From Lentimicrobium sp. (GTDB lineage: Bacteria > Bacteroidota > Bacteroidia > Bacteroidales > Lentimicrobiaceae): a DNA stretch of 34,884 nucleotides. The stretch is taken from assembly GCA_024709105.1 (NCBI GenBank), contig JANJXJ010000190.1:1-34884 (forward strand). The letters are read 5' to 3'. The notes under the pieces are model-generated. The model was not told the DNA's origin. It did no database searches and saw only the letters and a list, made by a program, of their open reading frames with translations. This document shows, piece after piece, positions 21,197 to 30,473 of this stretch. Position 1 is the first letter of the stretch. Each line of letters begins with the position of its first letter. The position numbers and the translations under genes are program-made.

Positions 21197-23884
21197 TTGT
21201 TAAAGGGTAAAAAGCAACCAACTCATTTGAGAAATCTGCAAACAACCTTCTTCGGAGTAATTCTGGTTTTGCTGCTTACAGCAATACCAGGGTTTTCACA
21301 TGCTCAGAATTCCAAACTTTTCAGTTTCAAATCCGGCGACATCACATTGAAACAAGCGTTGGCAGAAATTGAGAAAGAAACAGGCATGACCTTTTCTTAT
21401 AATCCCGAAATTCTTCCACTTACAGAAATAGTCTCTCTTAATTTTGAGAACAGTTCTCTGACAAATGTTTTGAATGTATTATTCAATCCTGTGAAAATTG
21501 ACTATAAAATATCCGGAAAGCAGATTATACTTAAAAAAAGCAAAGAAAAGGAAAAAGAACAAACTGAAACTGATGGCAATGTGAGTGTGTATGGTTATAT
21601 CCGCGACAGCAAAACAGGCGAAATACTGATAGGCGTGAACGTTTATGATCCTGTAACATACAGAGGTACAACAAGCAATAGCTATGGTTACTATTCCATC
21701 ACACTTCCATCCGGCAATAAATCTATAAGATATTCCATGCTTGGATATTCAATTTCAGATCAAAAACTGGAACTTACAAAAGACATACGCAAGGACATCC
21801 AACTCACGGAATCCGGCATTGATATGCAGGCAGTTGAAGTGCTTTCGGAGAAAGAAATACCCGGAATGGAAATTGCCACAACCGGAGAAATTAACCTTAC
21901 AGCAAACGCCCTGAAAAGGATGGCTGGGTTTGCAGGAAATACAGATGTACTAAAAACATTGCAAATGGTACCCGGAATCAGTGCCTTTGGCGATGGTTCA
22001 GCATTCTATTTTGTGAGAGGTGGCACACAGGATCAGAATCTGCTGATGATTGATGATGCACCGGTTTTTAATCCGGCACATCTTTTTGGTTTCTTCACAG
22101 CCATAGCACCCGATGCGGTTAAAGATGTAAAAGCATACAAAGGAGACTTTCCTGCTTCGTTTGGTGGCCGATTGTCCTCAGTAATTGACATCCGCGCCCG
22201 TGATGGTAATATGAATAAAATTGGTTTTTCGGGAAATCTGGGTATTTACACTTCCGACCTGACTCTGGAAGGCCCGGTTATCAAAGAAAAAAGCTCTTTT
22301 ATCTTCTCCGGAAGAAAATCAAACCTGAACTGGCTCAACAATAACCCGGAAAACGGAAGAAGCTTTACCATTGACTTTTTTGACCTCAATGCTAAACTTA
22401 ACTTCAAAATCAACAATAATAACCGCTTGTTTTTTACCTTTTTTACGGGTAAAGACGACTTTAGCAGAATCACCAACGGCACAGTAAAAACATTCGGAAT
22501 TGACTGGGATAACACTACTGCTACCCTGAGATGGAACCATATTTTTAACCCCAGACTCTTCTCCAACACAACCTGGGCAGGAAGCAGGTATAATTATTAC
22601 TTATATATATCAAGGCAGGAAGACGATTACTGGAAATCTTCCATAGAAACGAGCACAATAAAAACCGATTTTACCTGGTATCATGAGTCTGCGCACACCA
22701 TCAGATTTGGCGCTGAATTGGCTTTATACCGCTCAAACCCGGGCAATGTCCATTTTTCTGATGAAGAAACCCAGCGTTTCGCGCCATGGGTTCCGCATTA
22801 CAAATCTTTGGCTGCAAATTTTTATATTTCTGATGAAATTATTCTTACCGACAATCTGCAACTCAGGGCAGGCCTTCGTTTTAGTTCATGGAGAAACCTG
22901 GGTGAAACCAATGTGTACCTTTATGACGAATCACATCAGGTTTATGATACAATTACCGTAGCCAAAGGCAGCTATTATTCTCCATATTACAATCTTGAGC
23001 CACGACTAAATCTGGTTTGGAATATTTCAAAATCAATCAACTGGTCGGCCGGCTACAGCCGAACAGCCCAATACCTGCAAATGCTCTCCAATTCGGTTAG
23101 TCCGTTTACCTCACTTGAAGTATGGGCTCCATCAGGACCCAATATTCTTCCTCAGAAAGCAGATCAGGTTACTTCCGGGTTTTTATTCAAGTTACCTGAT
23201 AATGTTTCTTTCAGCGCTGATGTATTCTTTAAAAAACTGCACAATCAGATAGATTATGCCGACCATGCCAACATGCTGTATAATCCACTGATTGAAGGAG
23301 AACTAAGATATGGATTTGCCAATGCCCATGGAGTTGAGCTGTTGCTGCGCAGAACCGAAGGCCGCGTGGCTGGCTGGATAGGCTATACCTGGTCAAAAGT
23401 AAGCAAGCAGATTGATGGAATTAATAACAATCAACCATTCCCGGCATTTTATGACCGGCCGCACTCTTTTTTGGCCAATATTATCTTTCAGGCAGGCAAA
23501 AGGCTCGATATTTCAGCCAACTGGTGTTATTTAAGCGGACAGGCATTTACATCGCCAGTGAGCTTTATGCAGTATAATGGCTATGTGGTACCTGTTTATG
23601 GCAGCAAACACAACGACAGGCTTCCGGATTATCACCGACTGGATGTTTCATTTTCTCTGAGGCTTAACAAGCCTGAAAGAAGATATAACCATACCTTAGT
23701 TTTGGCAATTTACAATCTATATGGCCGCAGCAACCCCTTTAATATTGGGTTCAACAAGATAATGAATTCCAACGGCGATTTTGTGGTTCCTTCCGACATG
23801 AACGGAAATTACGAAATCATACCGACTCAGCTATCTGTTGCCGGCATCATTCCTTCAGTGAATTACACCTTCAAATTCAGATAA
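21197..23884 (+). CDS. STN-domain TonB-dependent outer-membrane receptor (DUF4249 partner)
   Basis: The 895-residue product has a signal peptide (TTFFGVILVLLLTAIPGFSHAQ), an STN signalling domain (about 36-115; KSGDITLKQALAEIEKETGMTFSY), a carboxypeptidase-regulatory-like domain (about 128-215; VYGYIRDSKTGEILIGVNVY) and a TonB plug (about 235-330; VLKTLQMVPGI, YFVRGGTQDQNLLMIDDAPV). A beta-barrel runs to a C-terminal aromatic residue (NYTFKFR). The STN domain should contact the FecR protein, so the receptor both imports and senses its ligand, which is unknown. There is no ATG near the start: an in-frame TGA at 21194-21196 is followed at once by TTG at 21197, with another TTG at 21227. The DUF4249 lipoprotein follows after 2 bases. 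Confidence 0.92.
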   Translation: MLKGKKQPTHLRNLQTTFFGVILVLLLTAIPGFSHAQNSKLFSFKSGDITLKQALAEIEKETGMTFSYNPEILPLTEIVSLNFENSSLTNVLNVLFNPVKIDYKISGKQIILKKSKEKEKEQTETDGNVSVYGYIRDSKTGEILIGVNVYDPVTYRGTTSNSYGYYSITLPSGNKSIRYSMLGYSISDQKLELTKDIRKDIQLTESGIDMQAVEVLSEKEIPGMEIATTGEINLTANALKRMAGFAGNTDVLKTLQMVPGISAFGDGSAFYFVRGGTQDQNLLMIDDAPVFNPAHLFGFFTAIAPDAVKDVKAYKGDFPASFGGRLSSVIDIRARDGNMNKIGFSGNLGIYTSDLTLEGPVIKEKSSFIFSGRKSNLNWLNNNPENGRSFTIDFFDLNAKLNFKINNNNRLFFTFFTGKDDFSRITNGTVKTFGIDWDNTTATLRWNHIFNPRLFSNTTWAGSRYNYYLYISRQEDDYWKSSIETSTIKTDFTWYHESAHTIRFGAELALYRSNPGNVHFSDEETQRFAPWVPHYKSLAANFYISDEIILTDNLQLRAGLRFSSWRNLGETNVYLYDESHQVYDTITVAKGSYYSPYYNLEPRLNLVWNISKSINWSAGYSRTAQYLQMLSNSVSPFTSLEVWAPSGPNILPQKADQVTSGFLFKLPDNVSFSADVFFKKLHNQIDYADHANMLYNPLIEGELRYGFANAHGVELLLRRTEGRVAGWIGYTWSKVSKQIDGINNNQPFPAFYDRPHSFLANIIFQAGKRLDISANWCYLSGQAFTSPVSFMQYNGYVVPVYGSKHNDRLPDYHRLDVSFSLRLNKPERRYNHTLVLAIYNLYGRSNPFNIGFNKIMNSNGDFVVPSDMNGNYEIIPTQLSVAGIIPSVNYTFKFR

Positions 23885-23886
23885 AA

Positions 23887-24744
23887 ATGAAAACACCGGG
23901 GCTTTTTGTTTTTCTGATTTTCACAATGTTTTGCTGTATTTCATGCGAAAAAGCTGCCGATTGGCCATTGCAAAGCGTTGAACTGAATAAAATTGTGGTG
24001 GATGGTATGATCACAAATGAAATCAAAAAACATGAAATCAGGCTATCTTTTCCGACAGAACAACCCAATCAAAATCCATCTCCCGTATCGGGAGCAACAA
24101 TTCAGATAAGCTCAGCAGATGGAATTATGGCTTTTGATGAAGACCCGCAAAGGCCGGGGGTTTATGCTGCCAGGCAAGCCTTTGCCGGCAAAGTGGCAAG
24201 AACATACACTCTTCTTATAAACTACAATGGCAATATTATTACAGCCAAAGACATCATGTATCCGGCCATTGATTTCATTTTTTTAAGGTACATCAGACAC
24301 AATGATACAGGATTGTTCAAAATGGCATGGGTAACAAATCCTTATAACCCCAACCGACCGGCCATGTACGAAGTCATACTCGACTGGTCAGATATTGAGG
24401 GTTATAAAAATCTTCCTGACGAACAAACCACAGCGCGTTTGCTTTATTATTCGCTTCCAACACTTGATGTAAGCCAGATTTTTGCCCCATCAGCCGAAAC
24501 CGTACTTTTCCCCCCGGGCACCATAATTACTGAACGCCGGCACTCTCTCAGCCCCCAACATGCCGATTATCTTCGTGCGCTTTTATCGGAAACCACCTGG
24601 CAGGGTGGCTTTTTTAATACAGCTGCAGCAAATATCCCCTCAAATATTAGCAGCGGTAATCTGGGTTTTTTCAGCTGTTGTGCTGTAACTACCAAAACCG
24701 AGATTGCAAGAAAACTTTTGCCCATTGAATTATTATCAAAATAA
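23887..24744 (+). CDS. DUF4249 lipoprotein
   Basis: The 285-residue product has a lipoprotein signal peptide ending in a Cys-rich box (FCCISC-EK, cysteine near residue 20). It then shows features of DUF4249 proteins: KIVVDGMITNEIKKHEIRLSF, an Ig-like region with VSGATIQISSADG, PGVYAA and TYTLLINYNG, and later YEVILDWSD and SLSPQHADYLRALLSETTW. DUF4249 proteins are regularly encoded next to STN-TonB receptors of this type in Bacteroidota and are thought to be outer-membrane partners; the ligand is unknown. Two bases separate it from the receptor stop, so it is part of the fecR-receptor operon. I see no terminator after it, only a 156-base gap containing copy B of the ECF element. Confidence 0.85.
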   Translation: MKTPGLFVFLIFTMFCCISCEKAADWPLQSVELNKIVVDGMITNEIKKHEIRLSFPTEQPNQNPSPVSGATIQISSADGIMAFDEDPQRPGVYAARQAFAGKVARTYTLLINYNGNIITAKDIMYPAIDFIFLRYIRHNDTGLFKMAWVTNPYNPNRPAMYEVILDWSDIEGYKNLPDEQTTARLLYYSLPTLDVSQIFAPSAETVLFPPGTIITERRHSLSPQHADYLRALLSETTWQGGFFNTAAANIPSNISSGNLGFFSCCAVTTKTEIARKLLPIELLSK

Positions 24745-24808
24745 TTCCAAACGCAACCTACTGTAATTGTGCAGTTTAAAAATATTTTCAGTTTTTTATC
24801 CAATTTAA

Positions 24809-24844
24809 ATCAGGGTTAAAACACATTTTGGTGTATTATTTACA
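24809..24844 (+). promoter_or_regulatory. Candidate ECF-sigma promoter upstream of the CKKDD lipoprotein gene (copy B)
   Basis: ATCAGGGT (24809-24816) and GGTGTATTATTTACA (24830-24844) repeat the blocks of the fecR element at identical spacing. The 13 bases between differ at most positions, as expected for a spacer. It ends 56 bases before the ATG at 24901. Confidence 0.65.
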
Positions 24845-24900
24845 AAGAACCCCGGCACAAGCTGAAAACAAAATTTGTAAACAATCAAAACTCAAAAAAA

Positions 24901-25842
24901 ATGAAAGCACAAAATCTTTTTAAAATTGCTTTACTGTCGCTTACCTTGGCTGCATTCACATTAACTTCCTGCAAAAAGGACGATTTGCAAACTGGCAGTA
25001 ACGACCCGGAAACTCTGACACAACTTTCAACTGACGAAGCCAATCTTGAGGACATATCCAATGAAGCTTTGCAGGATGTTGAAGGAGTATTGAGCTACAA
25101 TGGCGGTAACCTTAAATCTACAGAGCGCATTCCATGCAATGCCACAATTGATTCAACCAGTGTAATCAATGATACCATCACCATTTACATTACCTACGAC
25201 GGATTGTCATGCAATGGCCGCCGCTACAGAACCGGTCAGGTACAGATAAAAAAGCATGTTGGCTCATATTGGGGCATGGAAGGCGCAACTGTGAATGTTA
25301 AATACATCAACTTTAGTGTTACCCGCGTAGGCACAGGACAGACTGTGATTTTGAACAGCAACAAAACCTTCACCAATGTAACCGGAGGATATATCTTTAT
25401 GCTTGGATACAACAATTTCACTACCCTTACTCACCGCGTTGAAGGATACATGTCAGTTACTTTTCCGAACACAACCACCCGCACCTGGAATGTGGCCCGT
25501 CAGCGCACTTACACCGGCACACGCGGTAATCTGGTTCTAACCATTGATGGTTTTGGTACATCAGGCGAATACAACAATCTGGTAGTTTGGGGAACCAACC
25601 GAAATGGAGAAGAATTTTTTACCACCATCAGCCAACCAGTTGTAATAAAAGAAAGTTGCGGATGGGATCCGGTATCAGGAATCAAATCGCACGAAATTCC
25701 ATCTGTTCAAAAAAGCGCAACCGTTACTTTTGGATTCAACAGCGCATATCAACCTATTGAGCCAGACGAATGCCCGACACATTATAAAATAGACTGGGTT
25801 AACGGAACATACACTGGTTCAGCATTTTTGCCACTAAGATAA
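24901..25842 (+). CDS. Predicted surface-exposed lipoprotein of unknown function, probable ECF regulon member
   Basis: The 313-residue product has a lipoprotein signal peptide ending LTSC (cysteine at about residue 24) followed directly by KKDD. Acidic residues right after the lipidated cysteine resemble the lipoprotein export signal that sends Bacteroidota lipoproteins to the cell surface. The mature part is mostly predicted beta strand, rich in T, N, G and Y, with cysteines at CNATI, SCNGRR, SCGWDP and ECPTHY that could form disulfides. It ends GTYTGSAFLPLR. I do not recognise a family. It has its own copy of the 36-bp element shared with fecR and its own terminator. Expression controlled by the ECF sigma factor, and a role linked to the receptor's ligand, are inference. 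Confidence 0.8.
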   Translation: MKAQNLFKIALLSLTLAAFTLTSCKKDDLQTGSNDPETLTQLSTDEANLEDISNEALQDVEGVLSYNGGNLKSTERIPCNATIDSTSVINDTITIYITYDGLSCNGRRYRTGQVQIKKHVGSYWGMEGATVNVKYINFSVTRVGTGQTVILNSNKTFTNVTGGYIFMLGYNNFTTLTHRVEGYMSVTFPNTTTRTWNVARQRTYTGTRGNLVLTIDGFGTSGEYNNLVVWGTNRNGEEFFTTISQPVVIKESCGWDPVSGIKSHEIPSVQKSATVTFGFNSAYQPIEPDECPTHYKIDWVNGTYTGSAFLPLR

Positions 25843-25861
25843 GTTTAACAGATTAAAGTAT

Positions 25862-25886
25862 AAAAGCGCCTTAATGGCGCTTTTTT
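25862..25886 (+). terminator. Rho-independent terminator after the CKKDD lipoprotein gene
   Basis: AAAAGCGCC (25862-25870) pairs perfectly with GGCGCTTTT (25876-25884) around a TTAAT loop, and the T-run continues to 25886. It begins 20 bases after the stop codon and closes the ECF-linked block. The following 170 bases to the kinase gene show no feature that I can support. Confidence 0.9.
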
Positions 25887-26055
25887 AGTTTTTAAAGGCA
25901 GATTCTTGTTACCGTTTAATAATATTCTTATTTTCGGCAGATGAAACCTTCAAGTATTACATGCACGCGCTCAGGCCAATTACTTTCAAAACAGTGTTTC
26001 TCCTTTCTGCTGGCTGACCTGAACCACCCACCCGACTGCTGGAAATAATTTGAAT

Positions 26056-29000
26056 ATGGAATTAATGCAGCTACTTCTTAAAATACTGATTCTAAGAGCA
26101 AAGCGTGTGCCTGTAATTTTTATAATTATTTTGGCAACTGCTTCGTTTTCGGCTGCATCATCAGAAAAGTGGCCTAATGCCATTAATGATCCTTATAAAA
26201 AGTTCAGGATATTAAACACCCAAAATGGCCTGAGCGCCAACAGAATTACAGATATTATTCAGGACAATTATTTTTATGTCTGGATCGCAACTACCAACGG
26301 AATAAACAGATTTGACGGATCGCGAATTAAAAAATACGGAACCAATGAAAAGAATACCGCAGCATTTTCTTTTGGTACAGTTAGCTGCATCAGTCAGGAC
26401 AACTCTGGCAATATTTGGGCCGGCAGCGAGAAAGGCCTTTTAAAACTAAACCGGAACACCGACACATTTGAAAAGAAAAAGCTTCAGTTAAATGGCTTTA
26501 ATGAATTGTATATCAGGGCAATGCTTCATGAGAATGATTCACTTTTGTGGCTTGATTCAAAAGAAGGATTACTGGTTTTATACAATAAAAACAAAGAAGC
26601 CGTTGTTGAAACCTATCAACACCCCGAAATATGGCAGCACTATTACCTATATCATGCACTATACCAGGACAAGGCCGGTGTTATATGGCTGGGAGGAAGA
26701 GGCATACACCCGATGTTTCTTGACCCGGAAACAAAAAAAATCAGGTCACTCCCTGTAGGCAATGAACCCGGACAAAAACCCAGAGCCGACGTTTCAGCAT
26801 ATCTTGAAGACAAAAATGGCAATTTCTGGATAACCGGAAATGATGGGATATTCCTGTTTAACAGGGATTCACTAACATTTTCACGAAAATTAAGAGTGAC
26901 TACTTTTTCTGTTACAGAAACAAATTCAGGTGAACTATGGCTTGGCACAGGTAGTGGAATTTATATTTATGATCCTGACAAAAAATCGCTTGTTCACATC
27001 AGCGCCGATATCAATAATCCATATTCACTTCCCTCTGATCATGTCAACTGTATTTACGAAGACCCTACCGGCACAATTTGGGCTGGCACCGACGAAGGCG
27101 TAGCTATCTTCAGAAATTCCAGCAGGTTAATCAGAGCTCTTTATCACATTCCCGGAAATACAAAAACTATAGCATCTGACCAGATTACTGCTCTCTCAAT
27201 TTATAACAATAATCTTTGGATTGGCCACAAACAACATGGAATTGACATCCTAAACTTCGAAAACGGTTCAATAGAAAACATAAAAACAACTGTTGCTAAA
27301 AAGAATTTAAAGTCAGACAAAATCAGATGTTTTTATGAAGACAGCAAGGGAGATATGTATATCGGGCTTTGGGAAGGAATAGGTTTTGCCCGAAAACTAA
27401 AAGAAACGGAATCCTTTGAATTGTTTACTAAACAGAAAAAAAGTCGTGAAATTGATTGGTACAATGACTTTACAGAAGACAATTCCGGAAACTTTTATGT
27501 TGGATTTTGGGGAGGAGATGGCTTACAGTTGTTCGACCGAAAAAAAGGCACTTTTAAGGAATCATTAAAAAACCGACTTCAAATGCCTTTTGAATCCAGA
27601 TTAATCACAAGGCTGTATAAAGATACTGATGGTTTAATTTGGATCGGCACCACCAATGCAGGTATTCATGTTTACAATCCTGAGAATGGAAGCGCAAAGC
27701 ATCTTTACAAATTAGAGGGAACAACATTTGAAAATCAAGTTATTAATGATTTCTTCGAAGATGAATACAACAGAATATGGGTAGCAGCTGATAGTTTATA
27801 TTGTTTCGATCCCAAATTTGAAAAGTGGAGTGTATGGGGGAAGGATAAAGGCCTTGCATCATCAAAAGTTTATCAAATTGTTCCTGACCTAAGCGGAAAT
27901 CTTTGGCTGGGCACAGATAAAGGCATTCTCTGTTTTAACCCTTTATGGAATTTCAGCATTTCTTTTCCCGATTTATCTGTTTATGAAATGAATGAAGAAA
28001 TGAATGCAGGATTGCTGGCCGAAAATGGAGAATTAATTTTTGGAAGCAAGAAAGGACTTTGCATCTTCAACCCCGGGCAAATTCTATCAGCCAGCAAACT
28101 ACCTGAAATATTCATATCAGGGGTCAATATTAAAGGTATTCCTGTAGCATTTAATCCCGAAGGATTTAATAGCCTGCAACTGAAACACGACGAAAACTTC
28201 TTCGGGGTTGAATTCAGCAACTCAGATTTATCAGCCACCGATGCATATGCTTTCAGATATAGACTGAATCCCCTGGAAGACAACTGGACTTACTCCGGAA
28301 AAGGCTCAAATACAGCAAGATACACCAACATTCCCTCTGGTAATTATATTCTCGAAATTCAACTTGCGCACGACTCAGGCAACTGGGAGCAGATTAAAAG
28401 CCTCTCTCTTGAAGTTAATATAGATAAACCGTTCTGGAATAAAAACTGGTTTTACTTTTTAATTTCTATTACTTTTTTGGCATTAATGTATTTCATTATC
28501 AAAGAAGTTTTGCACCGGCAGTTTATTCATCGTAAAAATTCTGAACTTAAGGAGAATCTGCTTCGTGCCCAAATTAACCCTCATTTTATCTTTAATGCAT
28601 TGGTGGCTATTCAAGGCTTTGTGTATAAGAATGAGAACATTGAAGCAGGCAAATACCTGGGCGAATTCTCCAAACTTATCAGATTAACCCTTGAGAATAC
28701 GCGCAAAGAATACATTTCTCTTACAAAGGAAATTGAGTTTCTGGAGTATTATCTAAAACTGCAACAATTAAGGTATTCCGGAAAATTTGATTTTCAAATT
28801 GAGGTTGACGACAATATAGAAACCGATTTGATAGAAATCCCTCCGATGTTGACACAACCTTTTATTGAAAATTCTATTGAGCATGGCCTTGCAGAAAAAG
28901 AAGGCAAAGGGAATATCAATATAAAGATTGTTGCTGAAAATGACTTTCTGGAAATCTCCATTTCTGACAATGGAATTGGAAGAAAATTATCTCAAATAAA

Positions 29001-29187
29001 AAGAACTTCAGCTTTCAGGCATAAATCTTACGGCACTGAGATTACTCAGGAAAGACTTGACTTTCTGAGAAAGAAATACAGCTATGATGCCAGCTACAAA
29101 ATAGATGACCTGTCTGACGACTCAGGAAAACCCAGTGGAACTCTTGTTTACTTTAAAATTCCAATTATTTCAAAACCCCTATCATGA
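26056..29187 (+). CDS. Beta-propeller / Y_Y_Y sensor histidine kinase of the LytS (His_kinase PF06580) type
   Basis: From the ATG at 26056 the product has 1043 residues; a TTG two codons earlier is less likely. A hydrophobic N-terminal signal or anchor (about 10-32) precedes a long periplasmic part with two-component-regulator propeller repeats of the form D..G.IWIGT...G (for example ATTNGINRFDG, LWLGTGSGIYIYDP and LIWIGTTNAGIHVYNP). A Y_Y_Y domain follows (about 690-785), then one span (about 798-820; FYFLISITFLALMYFII). The cytoplasmic kinase has phosphoacceptor His843 in QINPHFIFNAL and ATP-site motifs PFIENSIEHGL and DNGIGRKLS. Propeller kinases of this kind sense extracytoplasmic ligands, often glycans. 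The stop overlaps the LytTR regulator start by 4 bases. Confidence 0.93.
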   Translation: MELMQLLLKILILRAKRVPVIFIIILATASFSAASSEKWPNAINDPYKKFRILNTQNGLSANRITDIIQDNYFYVWIATTNGINRFDGSRIKKYGTNEKNTAAFSFGTVSCISQDNSGNIWAGSEKGLLKLNRNTDTFEKKKLQLNGFNELYIRAMLHENDSLLWLDSKEGLLVLYNKNKEAVVETYQHPEIWQHYYLYHALYQDKAGVIWLGGRGIHPMFLDPETKKIRSLPVGNEPGQKPRADVSAYLEDKNGNFWITGNDGIFLFNRDSLTFSRKLRVTTFSVTETNSGELWLGTGSGIYIYDPDKKSLVHISADINNPYSLPSDHVNCIYEDPTGTIWAGTDEGVAIFRNSSRLIRALYHIPGNTKTIASDQITALSIYNNNLWIGHKQHGIDILNFENGSIENIKTTVAKKNLKSDKIRCFYEDSKGDMYIGLWEGIGFARKLKETESFELFTKQKKSREIDWYNDFTEDNSGNFYVGFWGGDGLQLFDRKKGTFKESLKNRLQMPFESRLITRLYKDTDGLIWIGTTNAGIHVYNPENGSAKHLYKLEGTTFENQVINDFFEDEYNRIWVAADSLYCFDPKFEKWSVWGKDKGLASSKVYQIVPDLSGNLWLGTDKGILCFNPLWNFSISFPDLSVYEMNEEMNAGLLAENGELIFGSKKGLCIFNPGQILSASKLPEIFISGVNIKGIPVAFNPEGFNSLQLKHDENFFGVEFSNSDLSATDAYAFRYRLNPLEDNWTYSGKGSNTARYTNIPSGNYILEIQLAHDSGNWEQIKSLSLEVNIDKPFWNKNWFYFLISITFLALMYFIIKEVLHRQFIHRKNSELKENLLRAQINPHFIFNALVAIQGFVYKNENIEAGKYLGEFSKLIRLTLENTRKEYISLTKEIEFLEYYLKLQQLRYSGKFDFQIEVDDNIETDLIEIPPMLTQPFIENSIEHGLAEKEGKGNINIKIVAENDFLEISISDNGIGRKLSQIKRTSAFRHKSYGTEITQERLDFLRKKYSYDASYKIDDLSDDSGKPSGTLVYFKIPIISKPLS

Positions 29188-29945
29188 AAATGAGAGCAGT
29201 AATTGTTGACGATGAAGCGCATGCACGCAATACACTCAGGGCGATGCTGGAAATTTATACACCAGAAATTGAAGTAATTGCTGAAGCTCATGATGTTCTT
29301 GGCGCCTTGAAAGTTATTAAGGAAGTACAACCGGATGTAATATTTCTGGATATAAACCTGGGAAGTGGCAGTGGGTTCGATGTGCTTCAACTGACACCTG
29401 ACCCAGATACTCTGAAAGTCATTTTTGTAACCGCTTACGAGGAATACGCCATCAAGGCATTTAAATTCAGCGCATTGGACTATTTGGTTAAACCCGTTCT
29501 ACCTGATGAGCTCATAAGCGCCTGCCAGAAAATTTGCAAGAATAATACAAGAGCGGTCAACAAATTTCAGGTTGAAGTTGCCGGAAATATTCTTAATTCT
29601 GAAACAGGGAATAAAAAAATTGTCCTTAAAACCAGCGAAGCCATGCATCTGGTGCCGCTTGATGAGATTATCCATTGCAAATCAGACGACAATTACACCC
29701 TGTTTCAGTTGACCGGTAATCGCAGTATTCTTGTATCCAAAACCCTGCGCGAGTTCGAGGAATTATTATCTCCTTCCGGATTTGTAAGAGTGCATAATTC
29801 ACATCTGATAAATCAAAAGCATATTTTATTTTTCGACAAGCGCGATGGCGGATTTATTATTATGAAAGACGAAGCCAGAATACCGGTTTCTTCCCGCAAA
29901 AAGGACATGGTTGTTCAACTAATTCAGAACATGGAGAACATTTAA
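29184..29945 (+). CDS. LytTR-family response regulator
   Basis: The 253-residue protein has a receiver domain (Asp9-Asp10 pair, phosphoacceptor Asp56 in VIFLDINLG, Thr in FVTAYEEYA, Lys in YLVKPVLP) and a LytTR DNA-binding domain at about residues 150-250 (IVLKTSEAMHLVPLDEIIHCKSDDNYTLF, SKTLREFEELL, FVRVHNSHLINQKHI, VSSRKKDM). LytTR regulators bind paired direct repeats upstream of their targets. The ATGA overlap with the kinase gene shows they form one unit. Targets are not visible from the sequence, but the run of exported proteins just downstream is a natural candidate. Confidence 0.94.
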   Translation: MKMRAVIVDDEAHARNTLRAMLEIYTPEIEVIAEAHDVLGALKVIKEVQPDVIFLDINLGSGSGFDVLQLTPDPDTLKVIFVTAYEEYAIKAFKFSALDYLVKPVLPDELISACQKICKNNTRAVNKFQVEVAGNILNSETGNKKIVLKTSEAMHLVPLDEIIHCKSDDNYTLFQLTGNRSILVSKTLREFEELLSPSGFVRVHNSHLINQKHILFFDKRDGGFIIMKDEARIPVSSRKKDMVVQLIQNMENI

Positions 29946-30126
29946 CCTATTCATTATTCCCGATTTACCTTTGGTTAATTAAATACAGTATCAATATCTG
30001 AAACTCCAGGTTTCAAATCCTCAATCTAATCAGGCATATACTCATTTAGAACGGGCAAATTCTAATCTGCTCAAAAATTACTTTTTTACACTTATACATT
30101 TACCAAAAATCTTAAAATCCAGTCTT

Positions 30127-30459
30127 ATGAAAAAGCTATTATTTTTTCTTGGTTTTATTGCCTTTGCCACATTAGCATCCGCACAAACTGTAACACTATC
30201 AGGAACCCAGAACAAGGGTACTGCTGGAAAAAATGCTGAATTGAAAAGCACCCCTGTGAAAATAACCAAAACTATGAAAATTACCTCAGTATCAGGTGAG
30301 TGCGAAGGGTTTTGGATAGTAAAGGACAATGTTACTATTCATACTTTTTACGACAACAAAAAACCCGTTGGCACTCAACTGAAACCAGGAACCTATTACG
30401 TATACCCCAACCTTAAGAAAAACTCGAATTCAGCCTCAGTCACATTAAGCCTGCAGTAA
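30127..30459 (+). CDS. Small secreted protein of unknown function
   Basis: The 110-residue product has a clear signal peptide (MKKLLFFLGFIAFATLASAQ) and a mature domain of about 90 residues with a beta-rich pattern (TVTLSGTQNKGTAGKN, MKITSVSGECEGFWIV, PGTYYVYPNLKK), one cysteine, and no T9SS-type tail. I do not recognise a family. It sits 180 bases after the LytTR gene and is followed by a long hairpin at 30474-30510 just before the hydrolase gene. I found no exact -7 box upstream; the gap 29946-30126 holds only a small 6-bp inverted repeat at 29999-30015. Confidence 0.75.
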   Translation: MKKLLFFLGFIAFATLASAQTVTLSGTQNKGTAGKNAELKSTPVKITKTMKITSVSGECEGFWIVKDNVTIHTFYDNKKPVGTQLKPGTYYVYPNLKKNSNSASVTLSLQ

Positions 30460-30473
30460 AAACAGGTAATCCG

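Noticed and set aside
29999-30015. Inverted repeat TGAAAC-TCCAG-GTTTCA after the LytTR gene as a terminator
   Set aside because: Only six pairs, AT-rich, and no T-run follows; too weak to call.
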